DNA from: Streptomyces sp. NBC_01439
Lineage (GTDB): Bacteria; Actinomycetota; Actinomycetes; Streptomycetales; Streptomycetaceae
Assembly: GCF_036227605.1 (NCBI RefSeq)
Contig: NZ_CP109487.1
Coordinates: forward strand, 5,027,501 to 5,091,500
Direction of reading: 5' to 3'
Length of the DNA: 64,000 nt
Shown here: positions 1 through 8,428 of the stretch, one piece after another
How the letters are laid out: each line of letters starts with the position of its first letter
Position numbering within the stretch: the stretch's first letter is position 1
Program-made: the position numbers and the translations under genes
The notes under the pieces: generated by a model
Databases searched by the model: none
What the model was told of the DNA's origin: nothing
Seen by the model: the letters and a program-made list of their open reading frames with translations, nothing else

Positions 1-171
1 CGGGCGCAGGCGGCGGTGCAGCGGCCGTGGGCGCGGTCGGCGCACGCGCAGTTGCCGCAGGCGCGGGCGCGGGCGGGAAACCTCTGGCTGCCCGAGATCG
101 AGGCGGTCTTGGACGCGCTGGTCGAGGCCAGCAGCGGTGCGCCGGGCGGCGGTAGCAGGCTGGCGTACTGA
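1..171 (+). CDS. C-terminal fragment of an unrecognised protein
   Basis: An open frame enters from the left edge in frame 1 and stops at 169-171 (TGA). The visible 56 residues are Ala/Arg/Gln-rich, then read NLWLPEIEAVLDALVEAS and end in a Gly/Ser tail. The amphipathic Leu/Glu segment looks like the final helix of a globular domain. The start lies outside the window, and too little remains to name a family. Confidence 0.5.
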   Translation, partial: RAQAAVQRPWARSAHAQLPQARARAGNLWLPEIEAVLDALVEASSGAPGGGSRLAY

Positions 172-280
172 CGTGCCGGGCCTGTGAGGATCACTCGTAC
201 GGGTGTCGGTGGGGCGAGTTTCCAAGGGAATTGGGCGCGGGGATCTCCGCGCCCCATTCCCTCCTCGCTATCTTCGGCAA

Positions 281-853
281 ATGAATCTCCGCCTGATCGG
301 TATCGGCGCCGGTGTGTTGATCATCTTGTCGCTCCCGCTCGCCGGGGCGATCGCCGAGCCGGATTTCGCCGGTCAGGAGGACGGAAAAGGTGGCGGCCTG
401 TTCTCGACACTCGGGCTTTCGGCCTCCTCCCGCACATCTCCCTCGGCGCCCGCGCGCTCGGCGCCGACGGTTGGCCCGCAGCAACCCGGCCCGGCCGAAC
501 GGCCCCGTACGGATTCCCACTGCGGCCCCGAACTGTTGTCACCGCACGGGGTGGAGGCACAAACCTGTGTGTTGATCGGTGAAGGCCAGACATGGGGCCG
601 GAGTTACTACCGGAACACGAGTGGTCGCGCGCTGGACGCCGCGCTGACGGTGATGGGTCCGGCCGGGCGCACGGTACAGATCCGGTGTGCGGTGGGCGCG
701 GGCGACGAACCGGGCTTGTGCGAGACGCCGAAGGAAGTCTCGGCGGGCGATCCGGAGAGTTACTCGGCTGTAGCGGAGTTTGCAGTTCCGGATGATGAAG
801 GGGAACTGCTCTTGAGGTCCGGGAGCAACTCACCGGTGCCGGGTGACGGTTGA
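281..853 (+). CDS. Small exported or membrane-anchored protein, unknown function
   Basis: 190 residues. A hydrophobic stretch at about 4-25 (IGIGAGVLIILSLPLAGAIA) is a signal peptide or signal anchor. A Ser/Pro/Ala-rich linker follows. The C-terminal half has four cysteines, two near HCGPEL and QTCVL and two near IRCAV and GLCET, which could form disulfides outside the cell. I chose ATG 281 because it puts the hydrophobic segment at the N-terminus. No clear ribosome site precedes it, and an in-frame GTG at 203 with GAGGA upstream is the alternative. Similar unnamed secreted proteins are common in Streptomyces; the role is unknown. Confidence 0.6.
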   Translation: MNLRLIGIGAGVLIILSLPLAGAIAEPDFAGQEDGKGGGLFSTLGLSASSRTSPSAPARSAPTVGPQQPGPAERPRTDSHCGPELLSPHGVEAQTCVLIGEGQTWGRSYYRNTSGRALDAALTVMGPAGRTVQIRCAVGAGDEPGLCETPKEVSAGDPESYSAVAEFAVPDDEGELLLRSGSNSPVPGDG

Positions 854-874
854 CCGCACCCCTGAAAATCAAGG

Positions 875-914
875 GCCCGGTCGCTGGCGACGGGGGATGC
901 ACCAGCGACCGGGC
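875..914 (+). terminator. Hairpin after the exported protein gene
   Basis: Perfect 13-bp stem, 875-887 paired with 902-914, with a 14-base loop, 22 bases after the stop at 853. GC-rich stems without a long T-run are usual for Streptomyces terminators. It may also serve the converging gene that ends at 1035. Confidence 0.6.
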
Positions 915-1034
915 TACAAGAACGGTAACAAGAGATCGCCTGTTCGCAAATTCGATCTCCGATATTCAGACACCGATTTGCAGACGATTAGCGGGAGTTG
1001 TGACTCCGGTCACCGGCTTCGCGCGGGCGCTCGG

Positions 1035-2009
1035 TCAGCTGAGCGTCACCTGGCGGTTGGTGAGTCCGCCACGCGCCCGGCGCTCCTCCGTGGTCAGCGG
1101 GGCGTCCGTGGCCAGAGCCCCGGCCAGCCGCTCCGCGAACTCCGCCGCGGGCTTCTCGACGTCGTCGGCCGTGACCCCGGTGGGCAGGTCCCAGACGGGA
1201 ACCATGAGACCGTGGGCGCGGAAGGATCCGACGAGCTTCGTGCCCTCGCCGAGCGAGGTGGTACCGGCCGCGTGCAGCCGCGCGAGGGCGTCGAGCAGCT
1301 TCTCCTCGGGGTGCGGCATGACCCAGCGCAGGTGGTTCTTGTCCGGCGTCTCGCACCAGTAGGCGGCGTCCACGCCGGTCAGCTTGACGGTGGGAATGGC
1401 AGCCGCGTTGGCGCGCTCCAGTGAGGCGGCGATCTCCGGGGAGGCGTTCTGGGCGCTCTCGGATTCCGGAATCCAGAATTCGAACCCGGTGTGCACAACC
1501 GGCTCGAAACCGCCGTCGGCGTCCAGGAGATCCTGAAGTCGGGGACCCTCGGCGGGAACCCGGCGGGCGGCAACCGGCGTACCGGGCTCCGCTACGAGGG
1601 CACGCTCCAGGGTGTCGGCCATGTCGCGGCCGAGGTCTCCGGAGGACGAGTCGTTCTGCAGGCCGAGGAGGACGGACCCGTCCTCGCGGCGCAGCGCCGG
1701 CCAGGCCATGGGCAGTACGGTCACCAGCGTGACGGAGGGGACGCCCTCGGGCAGGCCGCCCTTGAGGGACAGCGGGACGGTGGCGGCGGGCACCAGTTCG
1801 CGCAGGGCGACCCAGTCGCACTCACCCGGCAGTCCCTCGAAGGGGCGTCGCACGTGCTCGGTGACGGCGTGCGCGGCGGCTGCGCCGTGGCAGGCCTTGT
1901 AGCGGCGGCCGGATCCGCAGGGGCAGGGCTCGCGGGCGCCCACGACGGGGATCTCACCGTTGTTGAGCTGCGGCTTTGCGGTCTTGGCTGCGGGGCGCTT
2001 CTTGGCCAT
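1035..2009 (-). CDS. DUF5926 family protein with SEC-C zinc motif
   Basis: 324 residues. After a basic Lys/Ala N-terminus, residues about 27-42 carry a SEC-C type motif ([16 protein letters not shown]), which binds zinc in SecA tails and many unrelated proteins. The rest matches my memory of the actinobacterial DUF5926 family and contains no obvious enzyme signature. The ATG at 2009 starts MAKKRPAAK directly before the zinc motif; frames extending upstream lose this conserved start. It converges on the exported-protein gene. A cytoplasmic, metal-binding, protein- or RNA-interaction role is likely but unproven. Confidence 0.8.
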   Translation of the reverse strand: MAKKRPAAKTAKPQLNNGEIPVVGAREPCPCGSGRRYKACHGAAAAHAVTEHVRRPFEGLPGECDWVALRELVPAATVPLSLKGGLPEGVPSVTLVTVLPMAWPALRREDGSVLLGLQNDSSSGDLGRDMADTLERALVAEPGTPVAARRVPAEGPRLQDLLDADGGFEPVVHTGFEFWIPESESAQNASPEIAASLERANAAAIPTVKLTGVDAAYWCETPDKNHLRWVMPHPEEKLLDALARLHAAGTTSLGEGTKLVGSFRAHGLMVPVWDLPTGVTADDVEKPAAEFAERLAGALATDAPLTTEERRARGGLTNRQVTLS

Positions 2010-2236
2010 CGTGCGTGTCTCCCGGTTGCGGCGGTACGGCGTCGTGTCTGGGCGCGAGCCTAGCCGTTCGTACCGCCGGAACCGGTTGGGTGCGGCCGGG
2101 AGCACGGTCGGCGTGCGCTCCCGGACGGCCGCCTGTGCGATGGCCGGTGCTGCTGTGTTGCTGTCGTGCTGCCTTGCTCTCGTGTTGGTCGTGTTGGTCG
2201 TGCCTACGTGTCCGTGGTGCGGTCGGGATCCCGGGT

Positions 2237-2752
2237 TCAGGGATCGAGGTCGTCGAACGCCGTGCTGAAGTCGATCGCCGGGGGCGCAACGCGCGTAGCG
2301 AAATCCTCGTGCCGGGGCCCACAGGCAACGATCACCCACACGGTGACCTCACCCGCCGCTCCGTCCCGGACACCCCAGTCCTGGGCCAAGGCGCTGATGA
2401 TGTTCAGTCCCCGGCCGCCCCGCGCGGTGACCGAGGGCGTGGCAGGAACCGGGCGGGTGGGCCCCCCTCCGTCCGTGACCTCGACCGTCAGTCGTCCCGC
2501 TCTGTCCACGCGCCATGCGGCGCGTATCTCCCCGTCTCCGACTTCCCGAGAGCCGAGCGGCCTGCCGTGTCGACAGGCGTTGCTGAGCAGTTCGGAAAGG
2601 ATCAGTACGGCATCGTCCACGATCGATTCGGGCACCCCGCTGATGCGCAGTTGCTCGCGCATCCGGTGTCGCGCCTCGCCCACGCCCGCAGGACCATGGC
2701 GTACGTCCATGCACGACGACGTGGGCACTTCTTGTGCCACCACCAACGCCAC
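2237..2752 (-). CDS. ATP-binding protein, anti-sigma factor (SpoIIAB/RsbW-like) type
   Basis: 171 residues in the HATPase family used by the many small Streptomyces anti-sigma and serine-kinase proteins. The N-box reads [12 protein letters not shown] and the glycine loop GGRGLNII. Such proteins phosphorylate anti-anti-sigma partners or bind sigma factors; the partner is unknown and none is adjacent. I chose GTG 2752 because AAGGAGG lies 8 bases before it. In-frame ATGs at 2779 and 2848 lack any ribosome site. The protein is then the normal 140-170 aa size. Confidence 0.82.
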   Translation of the reverse strand: MALVVAQEVPTSSCMDVRHGPAGVGEARHRMREQLRISGVPESIVDDAVLILSELLSNACRHGRPLGSREVGDGEIRAAWRVDRAGRLTVEVTDGGGPTRPVPATPSVTARGGRGLNIISALAQDWGVRDGAAGEVTVWVIVACGPRHEDFATRVAPPAIDFSTAFDDLDP

Positions 2753-2933
2753 CCCCGGAACCTCCTTAGCCCCACGCATGGTCTGGATGCCCCAATGGCC
2801 TGGACCGGAAACCGTCGAAGGAGCCCGAAGCGTGCACCTCTGATGCATTCATGTCGACCGAATGCGGAGCGGATGCGCCGGAGCACACCCTGTGACGGAC
2901 GAGTTGGGGGTGGCGGGTGTGCAAAAGGGGACT

Positions 2934-3722
2934 TCAGCGCCCGAGTTGGGACAGAACTTGGCGGGGTCTGTTCGTGATGATTGCTTCCACGCCCAGATCA
3001 GCGCAGAGCTGAACGTCTTCGGGTTCGTTCACTGTCCATACGTGCACGGAGTGGCCCGCGCCCTGGAGCTTGTGGATGAAGGCGGGGTGATTGCGCACGA
3101 TCCGCATCCCGGGACCGGCGATCGTCACGCCGGCCGGCAGTCGCCCGTCCCGCATCCGCGGCGAGATGAACTGCATCAGGTACACGGTCGGGATCGTCGG
3201 CGCGGACGCCTGGATCCGGTGCAGGGAGCGTGCGGAGAAGCTCATGACCCGCACGGGGTGTGGACCCTCGACGGGCGGGGCGTCCAGACCGAAGCGCTTG
3301 AGGAGGGTGAGGAGGCGCTCCTCCACCTGTCCGGCCCAGCGGGTCGGATGCTTCGTCTCGATCGCGAGCTGTACCGGTCGTCCGGCGTCGGAAACCAGCT
3401 CCAGCAGGCGCTCCAGGGTGAGGACGGAGGTGCGCTCGGGGTCCGCGTCCCAGTCGGGGGACTCCTCGCGGTCCTTCCAAGAGCCGAAGTCGAGGGCGGC
3501 GAGATCGGCCAGCTCCAGGGCGGAGACGGCGCCGCGACCGTTCGAGGTGCGGTTCACCCGGCGGTCGTGGACCAGGACCAGATGGCCGTCCGCGGTCAGC
3601 CGGACATCGCATTCGAGGCCGTCGGCCCCGTCCTCGATGGCCTTGCGGTAGGCGGCCAGGGTGTGCTCGGGGGCATCCTCCGAGGCGCCGCGGTGGGCGA
3701 CGACCTGGATGGTGCGCGGCAT
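2934..3722 (-). CDS. Glycerophosphodiester phosphodiesterase
   Basis: 262 residues. The GDPD family hydrolyses glycerophosphodiesters, released from phospholipids, to glycerol-3-phosphate and an alcohol. The N-terminus has the signature VVAHRGASEDAPEHT, followed by a metal-site cluster ECDVRLTADGHLVLVHD at about 40-56. The C-terminus has VHVWTVNEPEDV and the usual ITNRP ending. No signal peptide is visible, so a cytoplasmic enzyme is expected. The start at ATG 3722 (MPRTIQ) leaves the barrel intact. It diverges from the HtrA gene. Confidence 0.88.
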   Translation of the reverse strand: MPRTIQVVAHRGASEDAPEHTLAAYRKAIEDGADGLECDVRLTADGHLVLVHDRRVNRTSNGRGAVSALELADLAALDFGSWKDREESPDWDADPERTSVLTLERLLELVSDAGRPVQLAIETKHPTRWAGQVEERLLTLLKRFGLDAPPVEGPHPVRVMSFSARSLHRIQASAPTIPTVYLMQFISPRMRDGRLPAGVTIAGPGMRIVRNHPAFIHKLQGAGHSVHVWTVNEPEDVQLCADLGVEAIITNRPRQVLSQLGR

Positions 3723-3962
3723 TGCGTGGGTCACCGGGTCATGGTGCCACCGACAGGTGCCCGGGCGTCGAGCTCGACCTCGAGAGTGCATCCGAAATGT
3801 CGGATATAAAGAACGATGAGAGATGCACAGGTCCGGCTTACAGTGCTCTGACGGGTCATGGGAAAGGCTTTGCCCAGGAACTTGTGCGGCACGTCGAACG
3901 TTCAATCGGACCGATATCGCCAGAGAATTTTCCGAAGCCGTGTGTGACGAGGAGAGAGCGCT

Positions 3963-5459
3963 GTGAGCACCGAGAACGAGGGCACCGCGGCCCCGACACC
4001 CCCCGCGGCCCCGTCCGTACCCCCTGCTCCGGCCTCCGAGACGCAGGATGCGGCCCCCGCGCCCGCCGCCGGCGAGCCGGTGACCCAGCAGATTCCGCCG
4101 ACCCCGGCGCCCGGCACCGAGCCCACCCAGCAGATTCCGCCCGCACAGGCGCCCCCGGCTTACGGCCAGGCCCCCGCACAGGCGCCCCCGGCCTACGGCC
4201 AGGCTCCTGCCCCGGCCGCGCACGGAGCCGAGGGATGGCCGCCCCCGCCGCCCACGGTGCCGGCGTACGGTGCGGGCGGCGGCCACGGCGGAGGTGCCTG
4301 GGGTGCTCCCCTGACTGCCGACGGCGCCCCCGCGCCCAAGCCGAAGGGCAGGGGCGGCCTGGTCGCGGCCGTGCTCGTGGCGGCCCTCCTCGCGGGCGGC
4401 ATCGGCGGCGGCGTCGGTTACTGGGCTGCCGAGCGCAGCGACAACGGCACCGGCTCCACCACGATCAGCGCCGGGAACACCCCCAAGGACATCAAGCGCG
4501 AGGCCGGCTCCATCGCCGGCCTGGCCGCAGGTGCCCTGCCCAGCGTGGTCACCATCGAGGCCTCGGCCGGCGACGGCGAAGGCGGCACCGGCACCGGGTT
4601 CGTCTACGACCAGCAGGGCCACATCCTCACCAACAACCACGTCGTGGCCTCCGCCGCCAACGGCGGCAAGCTCTCTGCCACGTTCTCCGACGGCAAGCGG
4701 TACGACGCCGAGGTCGTGGGCCGTGCCCAGGGTTACGACGTCGCCGTCCTCAAGCTGAAGAACCCGCCGGCCGGCCTCAAGCCGCTGCCCCTCGGCGACT
4801 CCGACAAGGTCGCGGTCGGCGACTCGACCATCGCGATCGGCGCCCCCTTCGGCCTGTCGAACACGGTCACCACCGGCATCGTGAGCGCCAAGAACCGCCC
4901 GGTCGCCTCCGGAGACGGCAGCGGCAGCAAGAACTCGTACATGAGCGCCCTTCAAACGGACGCCTCGATCAACCCGGGCAACTCGGGCGGTCCGCTGCTC
5001 GACGGGCGCGGCGCGGTCATCGGCATCAACTCCGCGATCCAGTCGGCGGGCAACGGCGGCTTCGGCGGCGGCCAGGCCGGTTCGATCGGCCTCGGCTTCG
5101 CCATCCCGATCAACCAGGCGAAGAACGTCGCCGAATCACTGATCAAGACGGGCAAGCCGGTCTACCCGGTGATCTCGGTCTCGGTCGACCTCCAGGCCAA
5201 GTCCGAGGGCGCCAAGATCTCCGAGCAGGGCGCGGCCTCCAACGAGCTGGTCGACCCGAACGGCCCGGCCGGCAAGGCGGGCCTCAAGCCCGGCGACGTC
5301 ATCACCGAGTTCGGCGGCAAGCCGGTCGACAGCGGCCCGACCCTGATCAGCATGATCTGGACGTACAAGCCCGGCGACACCGTGAAGCTGACCTACCTGC
5401 GCGGTGGCAAGCCGACCACGGTCGACATCGTGCTCGGCTCGCGGGTCGGCGACAAGTAG
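3963..5459 (+). CDS. Membrane-anchored HtrA-type serine protease with PDZ domain
   Basis: 498 residues. Residues 1-130 are a Pro/Ala/Gln-rich cytoplasmic tail with repeats of PPAYGQAPAQA. One transmembrane helix lies at about 131-155. The trypsin-like domain has His226 (TNNHVV), Asp259 (YDVAVLKL) and Ser341 (NPGNSGGPL). A PDZ domain occupies about 400-490 (GPAGKAGLKPGDVI). DegP/HtrA proteins degrade or refold damaged extracytoplasmic proteins. GTG 3963 is preceded by GAGGAGAG. The gene is probably monocistronic, with the palindrome at 5503-5534 as terminator. Confidence 0.92.
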   Translation: MSTENEGTAAPTPPAAPSVPPAPASETQDAAPAPAAGEPVTQQIPPTPAPGTEPTQQIPPAQAPPAYGQAPAQAPPAYGQAPAPAAHGAEGWPPPPPTVPAYGAGGGHGGGAWGAPLTADGAPAPKPKGRGGLVAAVLVAALLAGGIGGGVGYWAAERSDNGTGSTTISAGNTPKDIKREAGSIAGLAAGALPSVVTIEASAGDGEGGTGTGFVYDQQGHILTNNHVVASAANGGKLSATFSDGKRYDAEVVGRAQGYDVAVLKLKNPPAGLKPLPLGDSDKVAVGDSTIAIGAPFGLSNTVTTGIVSAKNRPVASGDGSGSKNSYMSALQTDASINPGNSGGPLLDGRGAVIGINSAIQSAGNGGFGGGQAGSIGLGFAIPINQAKNVAESLIKTGKPVYPVISVSVDLQAKSEGAKISEQGAASNELVDPNGPAGKAGLKPGDVITEFGGKPVDSGPTLISMIWTYKPGDTVKLTYLRGGKPTTVDIVLGSRVGDK

Positions 5460-5502
5460 CAGCACCCGAGCACCACTGGTCGCGGCGGCGACCGATGAAG
5501 AG

Positions 5503-5534
5503 GGGGCCGTAGGCGGAATTCCGCCTACGGCCCC
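5503..5534. terminator. Perfect 32-bp palindrome between htrA-type and lysR-type genes
   Basis: The two halves are exact reverse complements around an EcoRI site (centre GAATTC). It lies 43 bases after the protease stop and 25 bases before the LysR start. A terminator is the simplest reading. Its position in the LysR leader also allows an operator or an attenuator. Confidence 0.6.
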
Positions 5535-5559
5535 TGCAACGTCCGCTTATGCTTCGCTC

Positions 5560-6465
5560 GTGTTCGATTCTCGGCACATACGGACCTTTCACGCGGTGGT
5601 CGCCTCCGGGTCGTACTCCGCTGCCGCCCGCGTGCTCGGGTACACCCAGCCCGCCATCACCCAGCAGATGAAGGCGCTCGAACGCGCCGTCGGCACCCCG
5701 CTGTTCACCCGCGTGGGCCGCAAGATGCAGCTCACCGAGGCCGGGGAATCCCTGTCCCGGCACGCCGAGACCATCCTCGGGAACCTCTCCGCGGCCGAGG
5801 CCCAGCTGAGGGCGTACGCTCGGCTGCGCACCGGCCGGGTCAGGCTGTGCGGCTTCCCCAGCGCCAATGTCACCCTCGTCCCCGAGGCCCTGAGCGGCCT
5901 GGCCAAGGACCATCCGGGCATACAGGTGGAACTGCTGGAAGGCGAGCCCCCCGAGTCGCTGCGCCGGTTGGAGCGCGGGGAGTGCGACATCACCCTGGCC
6001 TTCACCTATCCCGGCCTGCACGAAGAGATCCCGGAGGAGGTCGCCGAGGTCAGGTTGATGGAGGATCAGCTGACGGTACTGCTCCCCACGGGGCATCCGC
6101 TGGCCCGCCGCCGCGCCGTGTACCTGGCCGACCTTGCCGAGGAGCGGTGGATCGCGGGCTGTCCGCGCTGCCGGGCGAACCTGCTGCACGAGTGCGCGGA
6201 GCTGGGCTTCGTGCCCGACATCCGCTTCGCCACCGATGACAACCTGGTCGTACAGAGCCTGGTCGCACAAGGACTGGGCGTGGCGATGATGCCCGCGCTG
6301 GTATTGCCCTCCCTCTCACTGAGCCGGGTCTGCGGCCGGCCCCTCCAGCCGGCCGCGCGCCGGCACATCGCCGCGTACGTCTACCGCGACCACCTGCGGA
6401 TCCCTGCGACGGCCGTGGTGCTCAACGCGCTGAAACAGGTGGCGGCGAACCGGGTCGGCTGCTGA
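5560..6465 (+). CDS. LysR-family transcriptional regulator
   Basis: 301 residues, the normal LysR length. The winged HTH is at about 1-60 (SGSYSAAARVLGYTQPAITQQMKALE) and the type 2 periplasmic-binding-like effector domain at about 90-295. GTG 5560 gives the usual start VFDSRHIRTF; longer in-frame reading would add a low-complexity tail from the protease 3' region. It is encoded on the same strand just before cysteine dioxygenase and a YeiH-type exporter, so it probably controls them in response to a sulfur metabolite. That link is inferred from context. Confidence 0.88.
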   Translation: MFDSRHIRTFHAVVASGSYSAAARVLGYTQPAITQQMKALERAVGTPLFTRVGRKMQLTEAGESLSRHAETILGNLSAAEAQLRAYARLRTGRVRLCGFPSANVTLVPEALSGLAKDHPGIQVELLEGEPPESLRRLERGECDITLAFTYPGLHEEIPEEVAEVRLMEDQLTVLLPTGHPLARRRAVYLADLAEERWIAGCPRCRANLLHECAELGFVPDIRFATDDNLVVQSLVAQGLGVAMMPALVLPSLSLSRVCGRPLQPAARRHIAAYVYRDHLRIPATAVVLNALKQVAANRVGC

Positions 6466-6526
6466 CCAACCCATAAGCTGCGCTTGGGATTTCAGGTCAT
6501 AACTGTCGTTGGACGTGATGGAAGCT

Positions 6527-6542
6527 CGGCAGCACGCTGCCG
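6527..6542. promoter_or_regulatory. Inverted repeat in front of cysteine dioxygenase
   Basis: CGGCAG-N4-CTGCCG ends 2 bases before the ATG at 6545 in the 79-base gap after the LysR gene. It could be an operator or an mRNA structure that hides the start. Confidence 0.35.
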
Positions 6543-6544
6543 AT

Positions 6545-7093
6545 ATGACCACCACCATGCCGGCCCGCACCACCACGAGGATGGCCGCCCTCGTCAGTGA
6601 GATCCGCACCGTCGTGGAGCGGGGGCTGGCTCCCGACCTCACCGCGTACCTGGTGGGCGAACGACTCGCCCCGCACCTGGGTGCGCCCGACCTGCTGACT
6701 CCGGCGCAGCAGGAAGGCGACCCGGAGCGGTACCGGCAGCACGTCCTGCATGCTGAGGCCGACGGCAGCTTCTCCGTAGTGGCACTGGTGTGGCTGCCCG
6801 GGCAGGAGACCTGCATCCACGACCACGTGTCCTGGTGTGTGGCCGGGGTGCACCAGGGCGAGGAGAGCGAACGCCGTTTCCGGCTCGCGCCCGGTGCAGG
6901 TCCCGCCCGGCTGGTCGCCACCGAGGACGTGGTCAATGCCCAGGGCGACGTCTGTGGGTTCGCCCCGCCCGGAGACATCCACAAGGTGCGCAACTCCTGT
7001 ACGAGCAAGGCGATATCGGTGCACGTCTACGGGGCCGATGTCTCCCGGCTGGGCACCAGCATCCGTCGCGTCTACACGCTCCCCGTCGACTGA
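6545..7093 (+). CDS. Cysteine dioxygenase
   Basis: 182 residues, cupin fold. Bacterial cysteine dioxygenases use Fe(II) bound by three histidines to oxidise L-cysteine to cysteine sulfinate. The metal motif is visible as CIHDHVSWC, and the third histidine lies in PPGDIHKVRN. ATG 6545 (MTTTMPAR) is the likely start; ATG 6518 is possible. The stop overlaps the next start as TGATG, so the two genes are translationally coupled. Confidence 0.88.
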   Translation: MTTTMPARTTTRMAALVSEIRTVVERGLAPDLTAYLVGERLAPHLGAPDLLTPAQQEGDPERYRQHVLHAEADGSFSVVALVWLPGQETCIHDHVSWCVAGVHQGEESERRFRLAPGAGPARLVATEDVVNAQGDVCGFAPPGDIHKVRNSCTSKAISVHVYGADVSRLGTSIRRVYTLPVD

Positions 7094-8139
7094 TGGCCCT
7101 CCTCCACCGCCCACACAGCACGGCGACCCGGGATGTTTCACGTGAAACACCCACTCCGTGGCCCGGGTTGGCGATGGCCGCGGGCGGCGCGCTGACGGCC
7201 TGGTGCGTTCACCGCCTCGTGCCCGCCGTGCCGATGCTGACCGCATCAGTGGTGCTGGGCATCGCGGTGGCGCACCTGCCGGGCCTGCGGACGTTCGTAC
7301 GCGGGGCCGCGCGCCCGGGACTCTCCCTGGCCGGCCGTCGGCTCATGCGGATGGGCATCGTCCTGCTGGGCCTCGGCCTGGGGCTGGACCAGGTGCTCCG
7401 GCTGGGCTGGGCCACCGTCGCCATGGTGGTCGGCGTGGTCGCGGCCACTTTCTTCGGCACCCTCTGGCTGGGCCGCCGGCTGGGACTTCCGGGCGATCAG
7501 CCACTGTTGATCGCCACCGGGTACTCGATCTGCGGTGCCTCGGCGATCGGCGCGGTGAGTGAGGTGTCCGGCAGCGACGAGGAGGACGTGGCCGCCTCGG
7601 TGGCACTGGTCACCCTCTGCGGGACGCTCGCCATAGGCATACTCCCGCTCCTCCAGGGGTCGTTGGGGCTCTCCGACCCCGCCTTCGGGCGGTGGGTCGG
7701 CGCCGGGGTCCACGACGTGGGCCAGGTCGTGGCCACCGCGCAGACCGCGGGCCCTGCCGCCCTGGGCGAGGCGGTGCTGGTCAAGCTGATGCGCGTGGCG
7801 CTGCTCGCCCCGCTCGTGGCGGCCGTGGCCTTCTCGGTACGGGCCCGGCGCCGCGGGGTGCGCACCGCCTCGGGCCGCAGGCCGGCGCCGGTGCCGCTGT
7901 TCGTCCTCGGGTTCCTGGCCGCGGCTGCACTGCGCGCCACCGGGGTACTGCCCGACGTAGCGCTGGAGTGGGCGCACACCGCCCAGGAGGCCCTGCTGGC
8001 GGCGGCGCTGTTCGGCCTGGGGAGCGCGGTGCACCTGCCGACGCTGGCCCGGACCGGCGGGCGGGCCGCGGCACTGGGGCTCGGGGCGTGGGTGGTCGTG
8101 GCGGGGGTTTCGTACGCGGGCGTGATGCTGACCGTATGA
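7093..8139 (+). CDS. YeiH-family putative sulfate/sulfite exporter
   Basis: 348 residues with about ten transmembrane helices. The conserved UPF0324/YeiH core is visible (TGYSICGASAIGAVSEV and GAGVHDVGQVVATAQ). Family members are annotated as sulfate or sulfite exporters, mainly from genomic context. ATG 7093 overlaps the dioxygenase stop. A perfect parS palindrome lies inside codons about 14-19, so the N-terminal residues DVSRET are dictated partly by a DNA-binding site. With the dioxygenase it could dispose of sulfite made from cysteine. Confidence 0.85.
   Translation: MALLHRPHSTATRDVSRETPTPWPGLAMAAGGALTAWCVHRLVPAVPMLTASVVLGIAVAHLPGLRTFVRGAARPGLSLAGRRLMRMGIVLLGLGLGLDQVLRLGWATVAMVVGVVAATFFGTLWLGRRLGLPGDQPLLIATGYSICGASAIGAVSEVSGSDEEDVAASVALVTLCGTLAIGILPLLQGSLGLSDPAFGRWVGAGVHDVGQVVATAQTAGPAALGEAVLVKLMRVALLAPLVAAVAFSVRARRRGVRTASGRRPAPVPLFVLGFLAAAALRATGVLPDVALEWAHTAQEALLAAALFGLGSAVHLPTLARTGGRAAALGLGAWVVVAGVSYAGVMLTV
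7134..7149. promoter_or_regulatory. parS: parS site 1 (inside exporter gene)
   Basis: TGTTTCACGTGAAACA is an exact match to the ParB-binding centromere sequence used by Streptomyces and many other bacteria. It is a perfect 16-bp palindrome in a GC-rich background, so chance is unlikely. Confidence 0.9.
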
Positions 8140-8273
8140 CGCCGTAGGGCACCGCCAGGCGTCGTACGGCGGTGCAACGGCGGAGAGTTGGCCATTTCCT
8201 GGCCGGAACCGACCGAACGTTCAGACTGCCCGCTGACATTGCGACGCACCCGTGCCACCCTGCCCGGTAATCC

Positions 8274-8329
8274 GCACGACGCACGACGCACGACGTACGA
8301 CGCACGACGCACGACGCACGACGCACGAC
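8274..8329 (+). repeat. Eight tandem copies of a 7-bp unit
   Basis: The unit GCACGAC is repeated eight times without a gap; the fourth copy has T for C at its second base (GTACGAC). It sits 100 bases upstream of the secreted protease start, in its leader or promoter region, and could change length by slippage. Confidence 0.9.
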
Positions 8330-8428
8330 GCACCGCGAACCGCGCACAGCCGATCCGCACCGACCGCTCTTCACCCCCACCCTGCCCGGCTTCGCCACCC
8401 GGCCCGGGCACGGCAGAAGGAGTCATGC

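Noticed and set aside
3723..4955. N-terminal extension of the phosphodiesterase across the HtrA gene
   Set aside because: The extension is Arg/Gly repeat-like and antisense to a clear protease. The family N-terminus VVAHRG begins right after ATG 3722.
8274..8329. CRISPR array
   Set aside because: Units are 7 bp with no spacers and no cas genes nearby. No CRISPR array was seen anywhere in the window.
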